64,000 bases of DNA from assembly GCF_032854445.1 (NCBI RefSeq), contig NC_088298.1, positions 2,042,160 to 2,106,159 of the forward strand, written 5' to 3'. The position numbers and the translations under genes are program-made. The notes beneath the pieces were generated by a model. It was given only the letters and a program-made list of their open reading frames with translations. It was not told the DNA's origin and made no database searches. Shown here piece by piece: positions 45,901 to 57,900 of this stretch (positions are counted from its first letter, which is position 1; each line of letters opens with the position of its first letter). Source of the stretch: Liolophura sinensis (Eukaryota > Mollusca > Polyplacophora > Chitonida > Chitonidae).

Positions 45901-48900
45901 TATACCACAGTTGGTTTTGCATGTACCATTAGAGGTTATACCACAGTTGGTTTTGCATAAACCATTGGAGGTTGTACCACAGTTGGTTTTGCATGTACCA
46001 CTAGAGGTTATACCACAGTTGGTTTTGCATGTACCAATGGAGGTTATACCACAGTTGGTTTTGCATAAATCATTGGAGATTATACCACAGCTGAATTTGC
46101 ATGTACCACTGGAGGTTATACCACAGTTGGTTTTGCATAAACCACTAGAGGTTATACCACAGATGGTTTTGCACGCACCATTGAAGGTTATAACATAGTT
46201 GGTTTTGCATGTACCACTGGAGGTTATACCACAGTTGGTTTTGCATGTACCATTAGAGGTTATACCACAGTTGGTTTTGCACGCACCATTGGAGGTTATA
46301 CCACAGTTGGTTTTGCATGTACCACTAGAGGTTATACCACAGTTGGATTTGCATCTACCTATGGAGGTTATACCACAGTTGGTTTTGCATAAACCACTGG
46401 AGGTTATACCACAGTTGGTTTTGCATGTACCATTGGAGGTTATAGCACAGTTGGTTTTGCATGTACCACTGGAGGTTATACCACAGTTGAGTTTTGCACT
46501 CAACATTGGAGGTTATAAAACAGTTGATTTTGCATGTACCACTTAGAGGTTATACCACAGTTGGTTTTGCATAAACCACTGGAAGTTATACCACAATTGG
46601 TTTTGCATGCACCAATGGAGGTTATACCACAGTTGCTTTTGCACATACTATTGTAGGTTATACCACAGTTGGTTTTGCATGCACCATTGGAGGTTATACC
46701 ACAGATGGTTTTGCACGCACCATTGGAGGTTATACCACAGTTGGTTTTGCATGTACCACTGGAGGTTATACCACAGTTGGTTTTGCATGTACCATTCAAG
46801 GTTATAGCACAGTTGGTTTTGTATGTACCACTCGAGGCTATACCTCTGACTTACCATGATGGGGAAGACGATAGAAACGGCCTTAACACTTTTGATGGCC
46901 CAGAGGCAGGCAATACAGATGGACTGTATGAAAGTGAACAGGTGGACCCTCTTGATCGGTACATGTCGCAAATATGTTGTGTCCGGCTGGTATTTGGCAG
47001 GCATCAGCAGGATTAAAACACGGTCTACAAACTGAAAGGTCAAGGCCACAAAAATTCAATAACACACGACCCACTGAATTTATTTATTTATTCAAGAATA
47101 TTTCACCTATTCATGCAATGCCAGCCAGCAATATGGTGGGAGAAAATCTAGCAGAGTCTGGGGGAAACCTATGACCCACCGCAGGTTGCTGATAGACCCT
47201 CCCTCGTACAACCGGAGAGAAAGCCAGCATGAGCAGGATTTGAACTCACAATGACCACATTGGTGAGACTGGTGCTGTAGTAACACACTAACCACTAGGC
47301 TATGTAAGTCCCAAACAACACCCTGAATGTACTTCACTGCATGTACAAAATTGTGCCTTCCTCAAATAGCAATTTTCTGATGACTTGACTCGTTTGTCTA
47401 AAATCTGCTCTTGCCTGTATAAACCTGCTCTTCATTGTATAGAAAGTTGGTCTTGTTTTTATAAAATCTGCAAAACTCATCTCCTGTGAAAACATAGGGC
47501 CGTAACTTATTTATGGGACATGGTGAGCATTACAAGTAGGCCTTCTTCAGCCCTTATTGTTATGAGAAGGAAGATTTCTGTTTTCCTCTTTGACTGTCGT
47601 TTAACACTTTACTTGAGGATTATTCATGAAAAAATAACTGATCTGTGGCACTGTGTACTTTACAAGTGAAATGTCATATTGGTGGAAGACAAGTGGTCTC
47701 CTGCAAACTTCATGTAAGTCGACACCAAACAGCATCTGCACAGACTGCTGACCCTAGTTCTTCAACCTTGGGTACCTGCATGCCTTTCAGAGCAGCCACT
47801 CCCATGTAGAAAAACACTCCATACAACACAGGCATAGGGATAACCTGGAGAGAAAAAGAAAAGGAAGTTTTCACACTCAGAGTGTAGCTGAACATTTATA
47901 TATCAAAACAACAAGTACAAATTCAGAATGCAGAACTTGTAAAACTTGTTCTTGCCTTTATCAAGATGGTACGAAGCTGCGAACTAATTTGTTCTTTCCT
48001 TTATTATGTCGCAATTATCGGTGTATGTGTGCTCATAAAACATACATACAAAGTACACACGCACAAGAAAACGATGTGTCCTACTGTCATTTGTTCTAGA
48101 GTTCTAGAGTTTCCCATTGCTGGGGCAACGACAATGTTCAACAGTCCAAGGAAAACAAGCTATGTCATTTTTCCACAATTTAGACTTCCCAGATTTGAGC
48201 AGTTTATTTCTGGCCGAATGTACATTCATGTTTGAAAACTAGAAAATGTAACACAACAATCCCCATGAATTTACTCAGTTTTAGATGAAACATGAATCAT
48301 GTATACTTACACGAAGAACGCTGGTGAAGAGTACAGAACAGCCACTGAGGATTCCCACCATGAGGGCAGTCACTCTCTGCTCCCTGGGAGCAGAATCATA
48401 CCACAGCTGGTTTATAAATCTCAGAGAAGTTGTAACATTTGATCACAGTATTAATCAGATTAATTAAGACAAGAGGTCTCCTGCAAACTTCATGTAAGTC
48501 GACACCAAACAGCATCTGCACAGACTGCTGACCCTAGTCCTTCAACCAATCATCAATATGTATCTTTAATACCTTTCATGGTCAAATTTTGTGTAAAGCT
48601 TAACACAAATAAAATACAAAATTACTACTACTACCATCGCTTTGTTTTCTGCCCTATATTTCTGTACTGCCATCCTCCATATACCAACTTTGAAAACAAA
48701 TTTAAAATTTTCTCAAAGTCAAAACCTTGCTTAACCTTATGCTTCTGTTGAATCAAAACCACAAATTCTAAACTTTGCTAACCCATCATGTCCATGCCTT
48801 TTCTAGTCCAAATTCAATGTTTTCTATCTTCTATGGCATGTTTTTTTTTCCTCTTCATTTTTCATACTTTCCTCCTATTTCAGATGTTTTCTTTCCTTTA

Positions 48901-51900
48901 TATTCCTCCTATTTCAGATGTTTTCTTTCCTTTATATTCCTCCTATTTCAGATGTTTTCCTTCCTTTATATTCCTCCTATTTCAGATGTTTTCTTTCCTT
49001 TATATTCCTCCTATTTCAGATGTTTTCTTTCCTTTACTTTCCTCCTATTTCAGATGTTTTCTTTCCTTTACTTTCCTCCTATTTAAGATGTTTTCCTTCC
49101 TTTACATTCCTCCTATTTCAGATGTTTTCTTTCCTTTACATTCCTCCTATTTCAGATGTTTTCTTTCCAACTATATTCCTCCTATTTCAGATGTTTTCTT
49201 TCCTTTACATTCCTCCTATTTCAGATGTTTTCCTTCCTTTATATTCCTCCTATTTCAGATGTTTTCTTTCCTTCATATTCCTATTTCAGATGTTTTCTTT
49301 CCTTTACATTCCTCCTATTTCAGATGTTTTCCTTCCTTTACATTCCTCCTATTTCAGATGTTTTCTTTCCTTTACATTCCACATATTTCAGATGTTTTCC
49401 TTCCTTTACATTCCACATATTTCTTCTCAGAACTTAATTACTTTATTCCTCACCCAAATGTCCTTAATTCCAGTAATTACCAAAATGAAATCCTTTGATT
49501 TTCATGATGAAAACTTCAAGTTCCACAACTTCCTCTACACCTTCAGTTCATTCCATCCTTTACTCAATTTCTGATACATCTTTTACACATACCTAACTAA
49601 CTAAGCAATGAAAATGAAAACAGAACAAATCATATTTCAAAAGCAGCAATGGCTAAATTAAATGAAATCTACAAATCCCATCAATGTTTTTAGTTTGATG
49701 ACCCGACACACAAAAAAATCACACCATGTGAACATGTTTTACTCAAACACCTATTAGTCTAACTTATTAGGTTTCGATCACGTAAAACAAAAAGAAACAA
49801 AAACTCCAAATCCAGAGAGCAAGATCTCATTCACTGACTACTCACCTGACCCCCAGGAAAACGGGCTTCTCCCCCGGGGCGTTGCACTCAGACTCTTTCT
49901 TCAAACTCATGATGTGGGCGATAGCGGAGACAGTGGCTGCCACGTACCAGGGTAGACCCAAAAGGGAACAGATTGTGATGCAGATTGCCACAATGAACAA
50001 GTCCAAATGGTAACCATTTCCTTTCTGTCAGGCACACAAATACAAACACAGATGATACAAACTTCAGGCAAGTATTGTATTTGAACTTCTCACAATTTTA
50101 GAGATAAATCAACGTCCTATAATATATTAATCACTTTTGGTGCGGAAACTTTCATTGTTCCAGTAGGATATCATCCTACCACCCAAACAAACTTCAGAAC
50201 TCCTCTGACATGTTTGTAAGATGAATGAAATTCTCACAATCAGGCTAAATGAGTAATTACAAGGATACAGGAAAAGTTACTGTAAACAGGAGAATATGGC
50301 TGAAGGGAAAATGAAACGATATGCCAGAAAAATGTGAGAAAAATATTCACTTTTGAGGAATATTTTATGTTTCTTAATAGCCCCTCTATTTGATGCACGT
50401 TTTCCGTCAATGTTCGGAAACGACGCCATCAATGAACACGCTGGGAACTCGGCACCAGCTTATCTCTGCCAGCGAGAATATTCCCCAAACAAAACTGTTC
50501 TGACAGAGCTGCTTGTATCATCCTTACTGCTACCACAGCAGGCTACTTAATTTCAGGACTGACCCCTAGTGACTTCGTACATGCAGCTTAAAGCCAGTTT
50601 TGTGCCCCAACAAAGCTGAGAAGTTTTTTGTACTTTGTATATGTTCCCCCACATCATATTACGACATTTAAACCAAGCATTTCATGTACTCTTAGGCAAT
50701 GGATGAAATTTTACGTCAAATACGTAGATTTCAAAAGTAATTTATATTGATAAACCATCCATCCCAATAAAGGCTGCCACAAAAACAGGGGCCAATTCGC
50801 CAAAGACATTTCCAACTAAAGTCAAAATTTGAAATTCAATCTCAAAGCTTAGTTTTCCGTTGGTGATTCAGATGGTCATGAGTTTTCCCTCAGGCTCTGC
50901 CTGGTTTCCCCCCACCCTGATGCTGGCCGCTGTCATATAAGTGAAATATTCTTGAGTACAGCATAAAACACCAGTCAAATAAATATATCATACAGAGGGT
51001 TTAAACCCCGAGAATTGTTAAACGGTGGGCTAATTACCTTAAGCCTGTTCTCCTTACGGTTGACAATGACAGCCGTGATCTGCTGGTCCATGAAGATCAA
51101 GATGGTGGCCAGCAGCGCGGGAAGTACAGCCGCAAGAGTAAGCCACCACGGGTTTTTATCACTCATGGGATTAATGAACCAGCCACGCTCACTACTTGAT
51201 GGCTGAAAATTAGAAGGAAACTCAGACGACTCTTATTTAACACGTTTACAATATATCTGTTTATTTATTTGATTGCAAATTTAACTGTTATGGTCGTAGA
51301 CAAGACAATAAGAACTGCAACTGCACGTGTACATGTACAGCTGCATGATGTCAAGAGTGCTTAGAGAATAAAACCACTGGCCTTTGGCAAGTTGCTGGAA
51401 ACTCTCCCACATCTGCCATGTCATACTGGTGCAAAACAAATGGTCCCCAACAAACTCCACGCAGAGGATGCACAAGAGAGTAGAAATCGACTCATACATT
51501 TTAAATATCTATTAAAACTTTTACATAATTATATGAATTTGTCAAAGTCATGAATATTCAAAAGAAAAAAACTTAGAGAGTGATCCTTACAGCAAATTTT
51601 TCAGGCACTTCAAGTTTTGGTGTTCCAATCCCGATGATGGCATCTAGGCCTACCATTAAAATGATAGCAATCAAGACCGCAAAGTCACTCAAGCACTGGC
51701 GAACCTAGAAAAAGACAACAAATACATTTATGCTGTGTCACAGTCAATCCTTAATTTCTTGTGGTATCGGACAGACAAATACAATCTAACAGTCAATTGT
51801 TAATATCTTGTGGTCAAGGATGGATGGACAGACAAATACAGTCTCACAGTCAATTGCTAATATCTTGCAGTCACGGACAGATGGACAGACAAAGATGTAC

Positions 51901-54900
51901 AATCTAACAGTCAATTGTTACCATCTTGTGGTCATGGACAGATGGACAGACAAATACAGTCTCACAGTCAATTGTTAATATCTTGCGGTCACGGACAGAT
52001 GGACAGACAAATACAGTCTCACAGTCAATTGTTAATATCTTGTGGTGACGGACAGATAGACAGACAAATACAATCTAACAGTCAACTGTTAACATCTTGT
52101 GATCAAAGAAGGGCTGACAGACAAATACAGTCTCACAGTCAACTGTTAATATCTTGTGGTCACAGACAGATGTACAGACAAATACAGTCTCACAGTCAAC
52201 TGTTAATATCTTGTGGTCACAGACAGACGGACAGTCAAATACAGTCTCGCAGTCAATTGTTAATATCTTGTGGTCACAGACAGACAGACGGACAGACAAA
52301 TACAATCTGACAGTCAACTGTTAATATCTTGTGGTCACATACAGATGTACAGACAAATACAGTCTCACAGTCAACTGTTAATATCTTGTGGTCACATACA
52401 GATGTACAGACAAATACAGTCTCACAGTCAATTGTTAATATCTTGTGGTCACATACAGATGTACAGACAAATACAGTCTCACAGTCAATTGTTAATATCT
52501 TGTGGTCACAGACAGACGGACAGACAAATACAGTCTCGCAGTCATTTGTTACTATCTTGTGGTCACAGGCAGACAGACGGACAGACAAATACAGTCTCGC
52601 AGTCAATTGTTAATATCTTGTGGTCACAGACAGACAGACGGACAGACAAATACAATCTGACAGTCAACTGTTAATATCTTGTGGTCACATACAGATGTAC
52701 AGACAAATACAGTCTCACAGTCAACTGTTAATATCTTGTGGTCACATACAGATGTACAGGCAAATACAGTCTCACAGTCAATTGTTAATATCTTGTGATC
52801 ACAGACAGACGGACGGACAGACAAATACAGTCTCGCAGTCAATTGTTACTATCTTGTGGTCACGGACAGATGGACAGACAAATACAGTCTCACAGTCAAT
52901 TGTTAATATCTTGAGGTTACAGACAGACAGACGGACAGACAAATACAGTCTCGCAGTCAATTATTACTATCTTGTGGTCACATACAGATGTACAGACAAA
53001 TACAGTCTCACAGTCAACTGTTAATATCTTGTGGTCACAGACAGATGTACAGACAAATACAGTCTCACAGTCAACTGTTAATATCTTGTGGTCACATACA
53101 GATGTATGAGCGTATGAAATTGTAAAAAATATTCCAACAAACAACTTACAAACACAATTTTAAAAAAAACCCTGTAATCTTGAAGTGAAAAAGAGAAAAT
53201 AAAAGGTCATTAATGTAATACAGGTAGGGTTTGGTATGCACATGTCAAAATGCCTATACATGATGCACATAAAGGCTTTCCCAAAAATTGCATGTGAAAT
53301 AGTGAAAACTACTCCAGCAAAACAACTTACAAAGGTCGGGAAAAACTGTGTGTTCTTGAAGTGTGTGAGTGCGAAGGCTATACCAAAGGTGAAGAGGAAC
53401 AAGATGACAGACAGGAAGGAGACGTCAGCGACGTAGTGCGGTGTGTCACATCCAGTGCCCACCAGGCTCGCGTTCAGCTCCTTACATTCATCATGTGACA
53501 CCGTCGTCCAGTTCACCAAATCAAAATCCAACGTGCCGTTGACCTTGAATCTGGTCAGGTCAACCTCAGGTTTCGCAGCCTCCACAGCTGCCCGGATTGA
53601 CCGGGTAAGAGTTTCCGTGGTGTCGTTCACGAAATCGAAGGGCGATCCATAAGTGCCATTGGTACCATTGGGGTAACACATACAACTGTAGTCCAGAGGC
53701 TTATCCGGTTCTGTGTTTATTGGGTACTTGGCGAAAATGCCTGCCAGTTTCTTGAATGCTTCCACTATGAAGATTATGGCAATGAGGCACGCAAAACTTT
53801 CCTCTGTGAATCGAGTAATGTAGCGCACCAGAGCGCTGAGGTCAAAGGCCACTACCATGAGGAGAATCACCGTCGTCCACAAACCAATCCAAACGCGAAA
53901 TGGTAAGAAGTCTAACTCATTCTCGCTGTAAAATGAACAGATTCATAAACAAATTCTGCATCGTCTTAGGACAATTTAACGCATGCATAAACGTATTCAC
54001 AATTACTGTATTTCTCCTAAAAATTCACCCCACAAAGTATATCTATAGAAGCAAAAAAATAAACAGAAGGCATATTCTACTGGAAAATTGTTTTTTCTTG
54101 CCTTCCAAACAAACCTGAATACCAGTGAACCTGGAACAGAGCTCTCAGAATCAGTCCGACTTGTGTGTCTTAATATAGCGCTAAACTTTTTCACCTCTAA
54201 CCTGTGTAAGTCTTTAACAATATCAAGTACACAGAACACCTGTCTAGTAAACTTCACAAAGCATTTCTTTGAAAGATGAAAAAAGTAAGGCAGAAAAACC
54301 TGCACAAACAAAGCAGAAAATGACTGCTTTCCTATGTCATTATATGGTTTCGGAATGTCGGCTTAGAATTCAAACATTTGACTACATTTCTTTGTACAAT
54401 TTTTAGTTCCCTTATTCTTCAGCTTTTTCACATGTGAAAGAGCAACTTTCAGTGCTGTTTATGCACATTTTTGACCAAACTACACTGCTTGGATTGGCCA
54501 GTGTTAGGGCTTCACAAGAAGTATATTTTTACCAATCAACACAGACTAATGCCTTCAGAATACACTTGAATTAAACACCTTGCAAACATGCGAAAAGGCT
54601 GAACAATTACAGTAAGGGTAGTTTACTTCTCTGCATGATAAATTTGCCTTCCATCAACTGGCATAGTTAAGGTTGATAATCATGAAATGGGATATAAGAG
54701 AGTTACATTTAACTGCACAATTTCCGTACACAATTTCTTATGTCCAGCAAACGATTGCTTTAATTTTGAAGCACCATGAAACAGATTCCACAAACATTCA
54801 TGTTATCTGCCAACAGAGACGTTTCAAGTTTGAACTCTTTTGTCAGTAAAGGTAAGAAAAGCCTTAATGTATCATGTGACCTGTCAAAAATGTCAACTAT

Positions 54901-57900
54901 TATGGATCACATTTGCCATAACATGGCCTTCTGAAAAAAGCTTCATGAAACGTTATACAGAGCACATGTAGCAAATTGAGGGTCTGAGCATTTCTCACAA
55001 GTCACATGACAAAGTAGGATTGTTACTATCTTTAGGTAAACACCAATTTTATTTTGCGTTTTATGGGCCAGCACTACAGAAGTCCAACAATGGAATAAAA
55101 ATAAGACTGAAAATTCATCTTTTTACCTTGTCCAATCTTGATAATTATTTTTTGTGATTTTTTCCTACGTTTCAAGGCTTTCCAATCACGTACATGTCTT
55201 CAACTGGAAAAAATTGCTTCGACGGTCCACATTTCCCATCAATTAGACCATTTTTAAGTTTTATTTTTATACCCTTCCCTAACATCAGAGAAAGAGTTAT
55301 TCTGCCCGTAAAAAGACGATTTAAATTGGTGTTGCCATGAAAACAAACAAGTTCACCCTCAAAATTCCTCGACTTGCATGACTGACGTCCAATGGGGTTC
55401 TCTAGCCCTCTACAAAGGGAAACAAATCTTGTAACTCCTAAAACAGCAGTGCGCTCTACCTACTTTATAAAATAACAATACCACTGATTTCAATACCAGT
55501 ATTCACGAATAATCATAGCTGGCAATGTTATTCAAATAGGTAGAGAGCACTGCTATATTATGAGTTATTTGAGGAGTTGCTTCCCTTTGTAGAGGGCTGG
55601 AGAACCCCATTAGGTTAAGGACGTGATGACTTACTGACAGAAATTGTAAAGAATCATCTCCAAGACCAACATGGGTCCTGTACTACCCAGGATGTTGAGG
55701 GGTTGCCCCGAGAACAGGGCAAACAGCACCCCGGTGATGGCCGCAGACAGGATACACTCCATCGTGCCCTGTAAACACACAAACAGTGTATGGGCGGGAA
55801 AATACTTCACCATTTTATACTTCATTTGGCTTTTTGATTAACTCCATCAAAGTCAATGAAATCAGGCATAAAATAGCAGTTTCTTATCCAAATAAGTTGT
55901 TGTATAAACAATTAACGTCAGTCTAACTGACTCAGGGTTTGTGCACTTGAAAGATTTCAAATCTCCAGACTTTTTTCAGGCTTTTCCATGCTCCCAAAAT
56001 TAAGATTTTTCAAGGCTATGTGAATATTCTATACTGATACAAGCTTTAAAGCAATGTAAAGTGACCTTGAACTTCCAATCTTTGATACACACAGCAGTGC
56101 ATTAAGGAATTTTGAAGTTAGAAAAGAAAATTCCCCTAGAGAATGTCAGCATACTATACATAGTTGCTTGCTTGGTTCAATTCCACGGCTTTTCCAGGCC
56201 AAACAACAAAAACACCACATTTTCCATGCTTTTCAAGGCCTGGTAAAGTTTCTTTCGAATTCCGGACTTCTTAAGGCCCAGTATGAACTCTGCTGTCTGA
56301 TTTTTGTCTTGAACTTCAGGCTAAAAAAATTCTACCTTTAGACAACGGCCGTAAGTTTTATGGGAAGAAGGAACCAGGGCTTCACAAAAAGTATAATTAT
56401 TTCCATCTACACAAAACAATGCCCTTGGAATATCCTTGAATAAACATCTTGCTCTCAAGTGAAAATGAGAATGACAATATTACACACTTTCATACATGTA
56501 TTACCCTAGTTCCTCAACCGTTTCACACATGCAAGATCAGCTTTCAGTCCATTTTTGATTTTGGAGACAAAACTACATCTGTTGCTTTTTGGCCAGTTTA
56601 TGGGCTTCACAAAAAGTATAATTTTTATCAGTCAACATAGAATAATGCCTTACGGCAGACCTTCCAATGTCTGGCCGGAGAGGAAGCCAGCATGAGCTGA
56701 ACTTGAACTCACAGCGACCAAATTGGTGAGAGGCTCCTGGCTCATTGTGCCATGCTGGCGTTCTAACCACCCTCCATTGATTCACAGCCCAAATTATGGG
56801 ACTGCGGCCAAATCAAAAAGCTGGTAGACAGCTCACCATGTTGTTGTGGGTAGCCAGTCCAAGAAGTCCGCCGAATGTGACATTGGGAGTAAGGGTTGCC
56901 AAGAACAGGTAAATAACGGAGGCGAAACACTGGATGTGGAGGCAGTCCTTAAAGTCGCTGGCGTACCAAGGGATCTTGCGCTTCACATCAGCGATTAAGC
57001 CTCCAAAGATTCTAAAACATTTCAAGTCAAATTTTGCTATATAATTACTTTACATTACTTAATGTAAGACATTACGTTTTAAAACTCACCCACTCATGAA
57101 ACTGGAATTTATCTGTTGGAAGAAATATTTTGTTTAACAACCTACGTAGATGTATAACAGCATCACAGTGTGTAATCTGTGTAAAGAATTAGCTTTAATG
57201 TGGGTAACTTCAACTTTTTTTTATCTTTATCAATTTTACTGGCATATATATAAGTAAGTTAACTTAGCAATGTTTCCACAATGCTAGTTATAATACATCG
57301 AAATTTAAAAAGAGATTTATACAGACACTTATTTTCAGACAGAAAGGAGTTAAAATTTGAACGCTTATAAAATATTACAGGTGAGACATGATCATCACAG
57401 CTACTCCAGTTAAACTCGGAACAGGATGCACAGGTAATTAATTTTAATGTTGATATCTACATATTAAAGTTCATCATAAAAGAGATTCAAACAACTTTAG
57501 GTAATACCCTTTTGGCAAGTTTAGACAAGACCCTGCATACAAATGCATCGTTGTACGTATCTTTTCGCCAAAGACTCCATATGATGTATTATTACATAAT
57601 GACTGTATTGTAATACATTCCTATGTAAGGACGTATTGACCACAGTGTAGTGGATGACAGTGTGATATCTGAACGTAAACCAAATGACAGTGTGATATCT
57701 GAACGTAAACCAAATGACAGTGTGATATCTGAACGTAAACCAAATGACAGTGTGATATCTGAATGTAGCCTAACTGACAGTGTGATATGTGAACGTAGCT
57801 TAACTGACAGTGTGATATCTGAACATAGACCAAATGACGTGATATCTGAACATAGACCAAATGACAGAGTGATATCTGAGCATAGATCAAATGACAGCGT

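Noticed and set aside
45355-46506. 383-codon minus-strand frame of Cys/Thr/Gly 12-residue repeats as a protein
   Set aside because: It is the 36-bp intronic minisatellite of the SLC4 gene. Frames on the other strand are open as well, and there is no signal peptide, promoter or splice support.
48775-49574. Phe/Ser-rich multi-span membrane protein on the plus strand
   Set aside because: Pyrimidine-rich 34-bp array translated in several frames; hydrophobicity comes from TTT and TCC codons.
51915-53144. Multiple 70-134-codon frames between SLC4 exons w7 and w8
   Set aside because: They are the 57-bp intronic array.
53160-53330. Exon w7 extended past its donor into the intron
   Set aside because: GTAAGT at 53325-53330 is a strong donor, the conserved protein continues with exon w8 in phase, and the extension is repeat-like.
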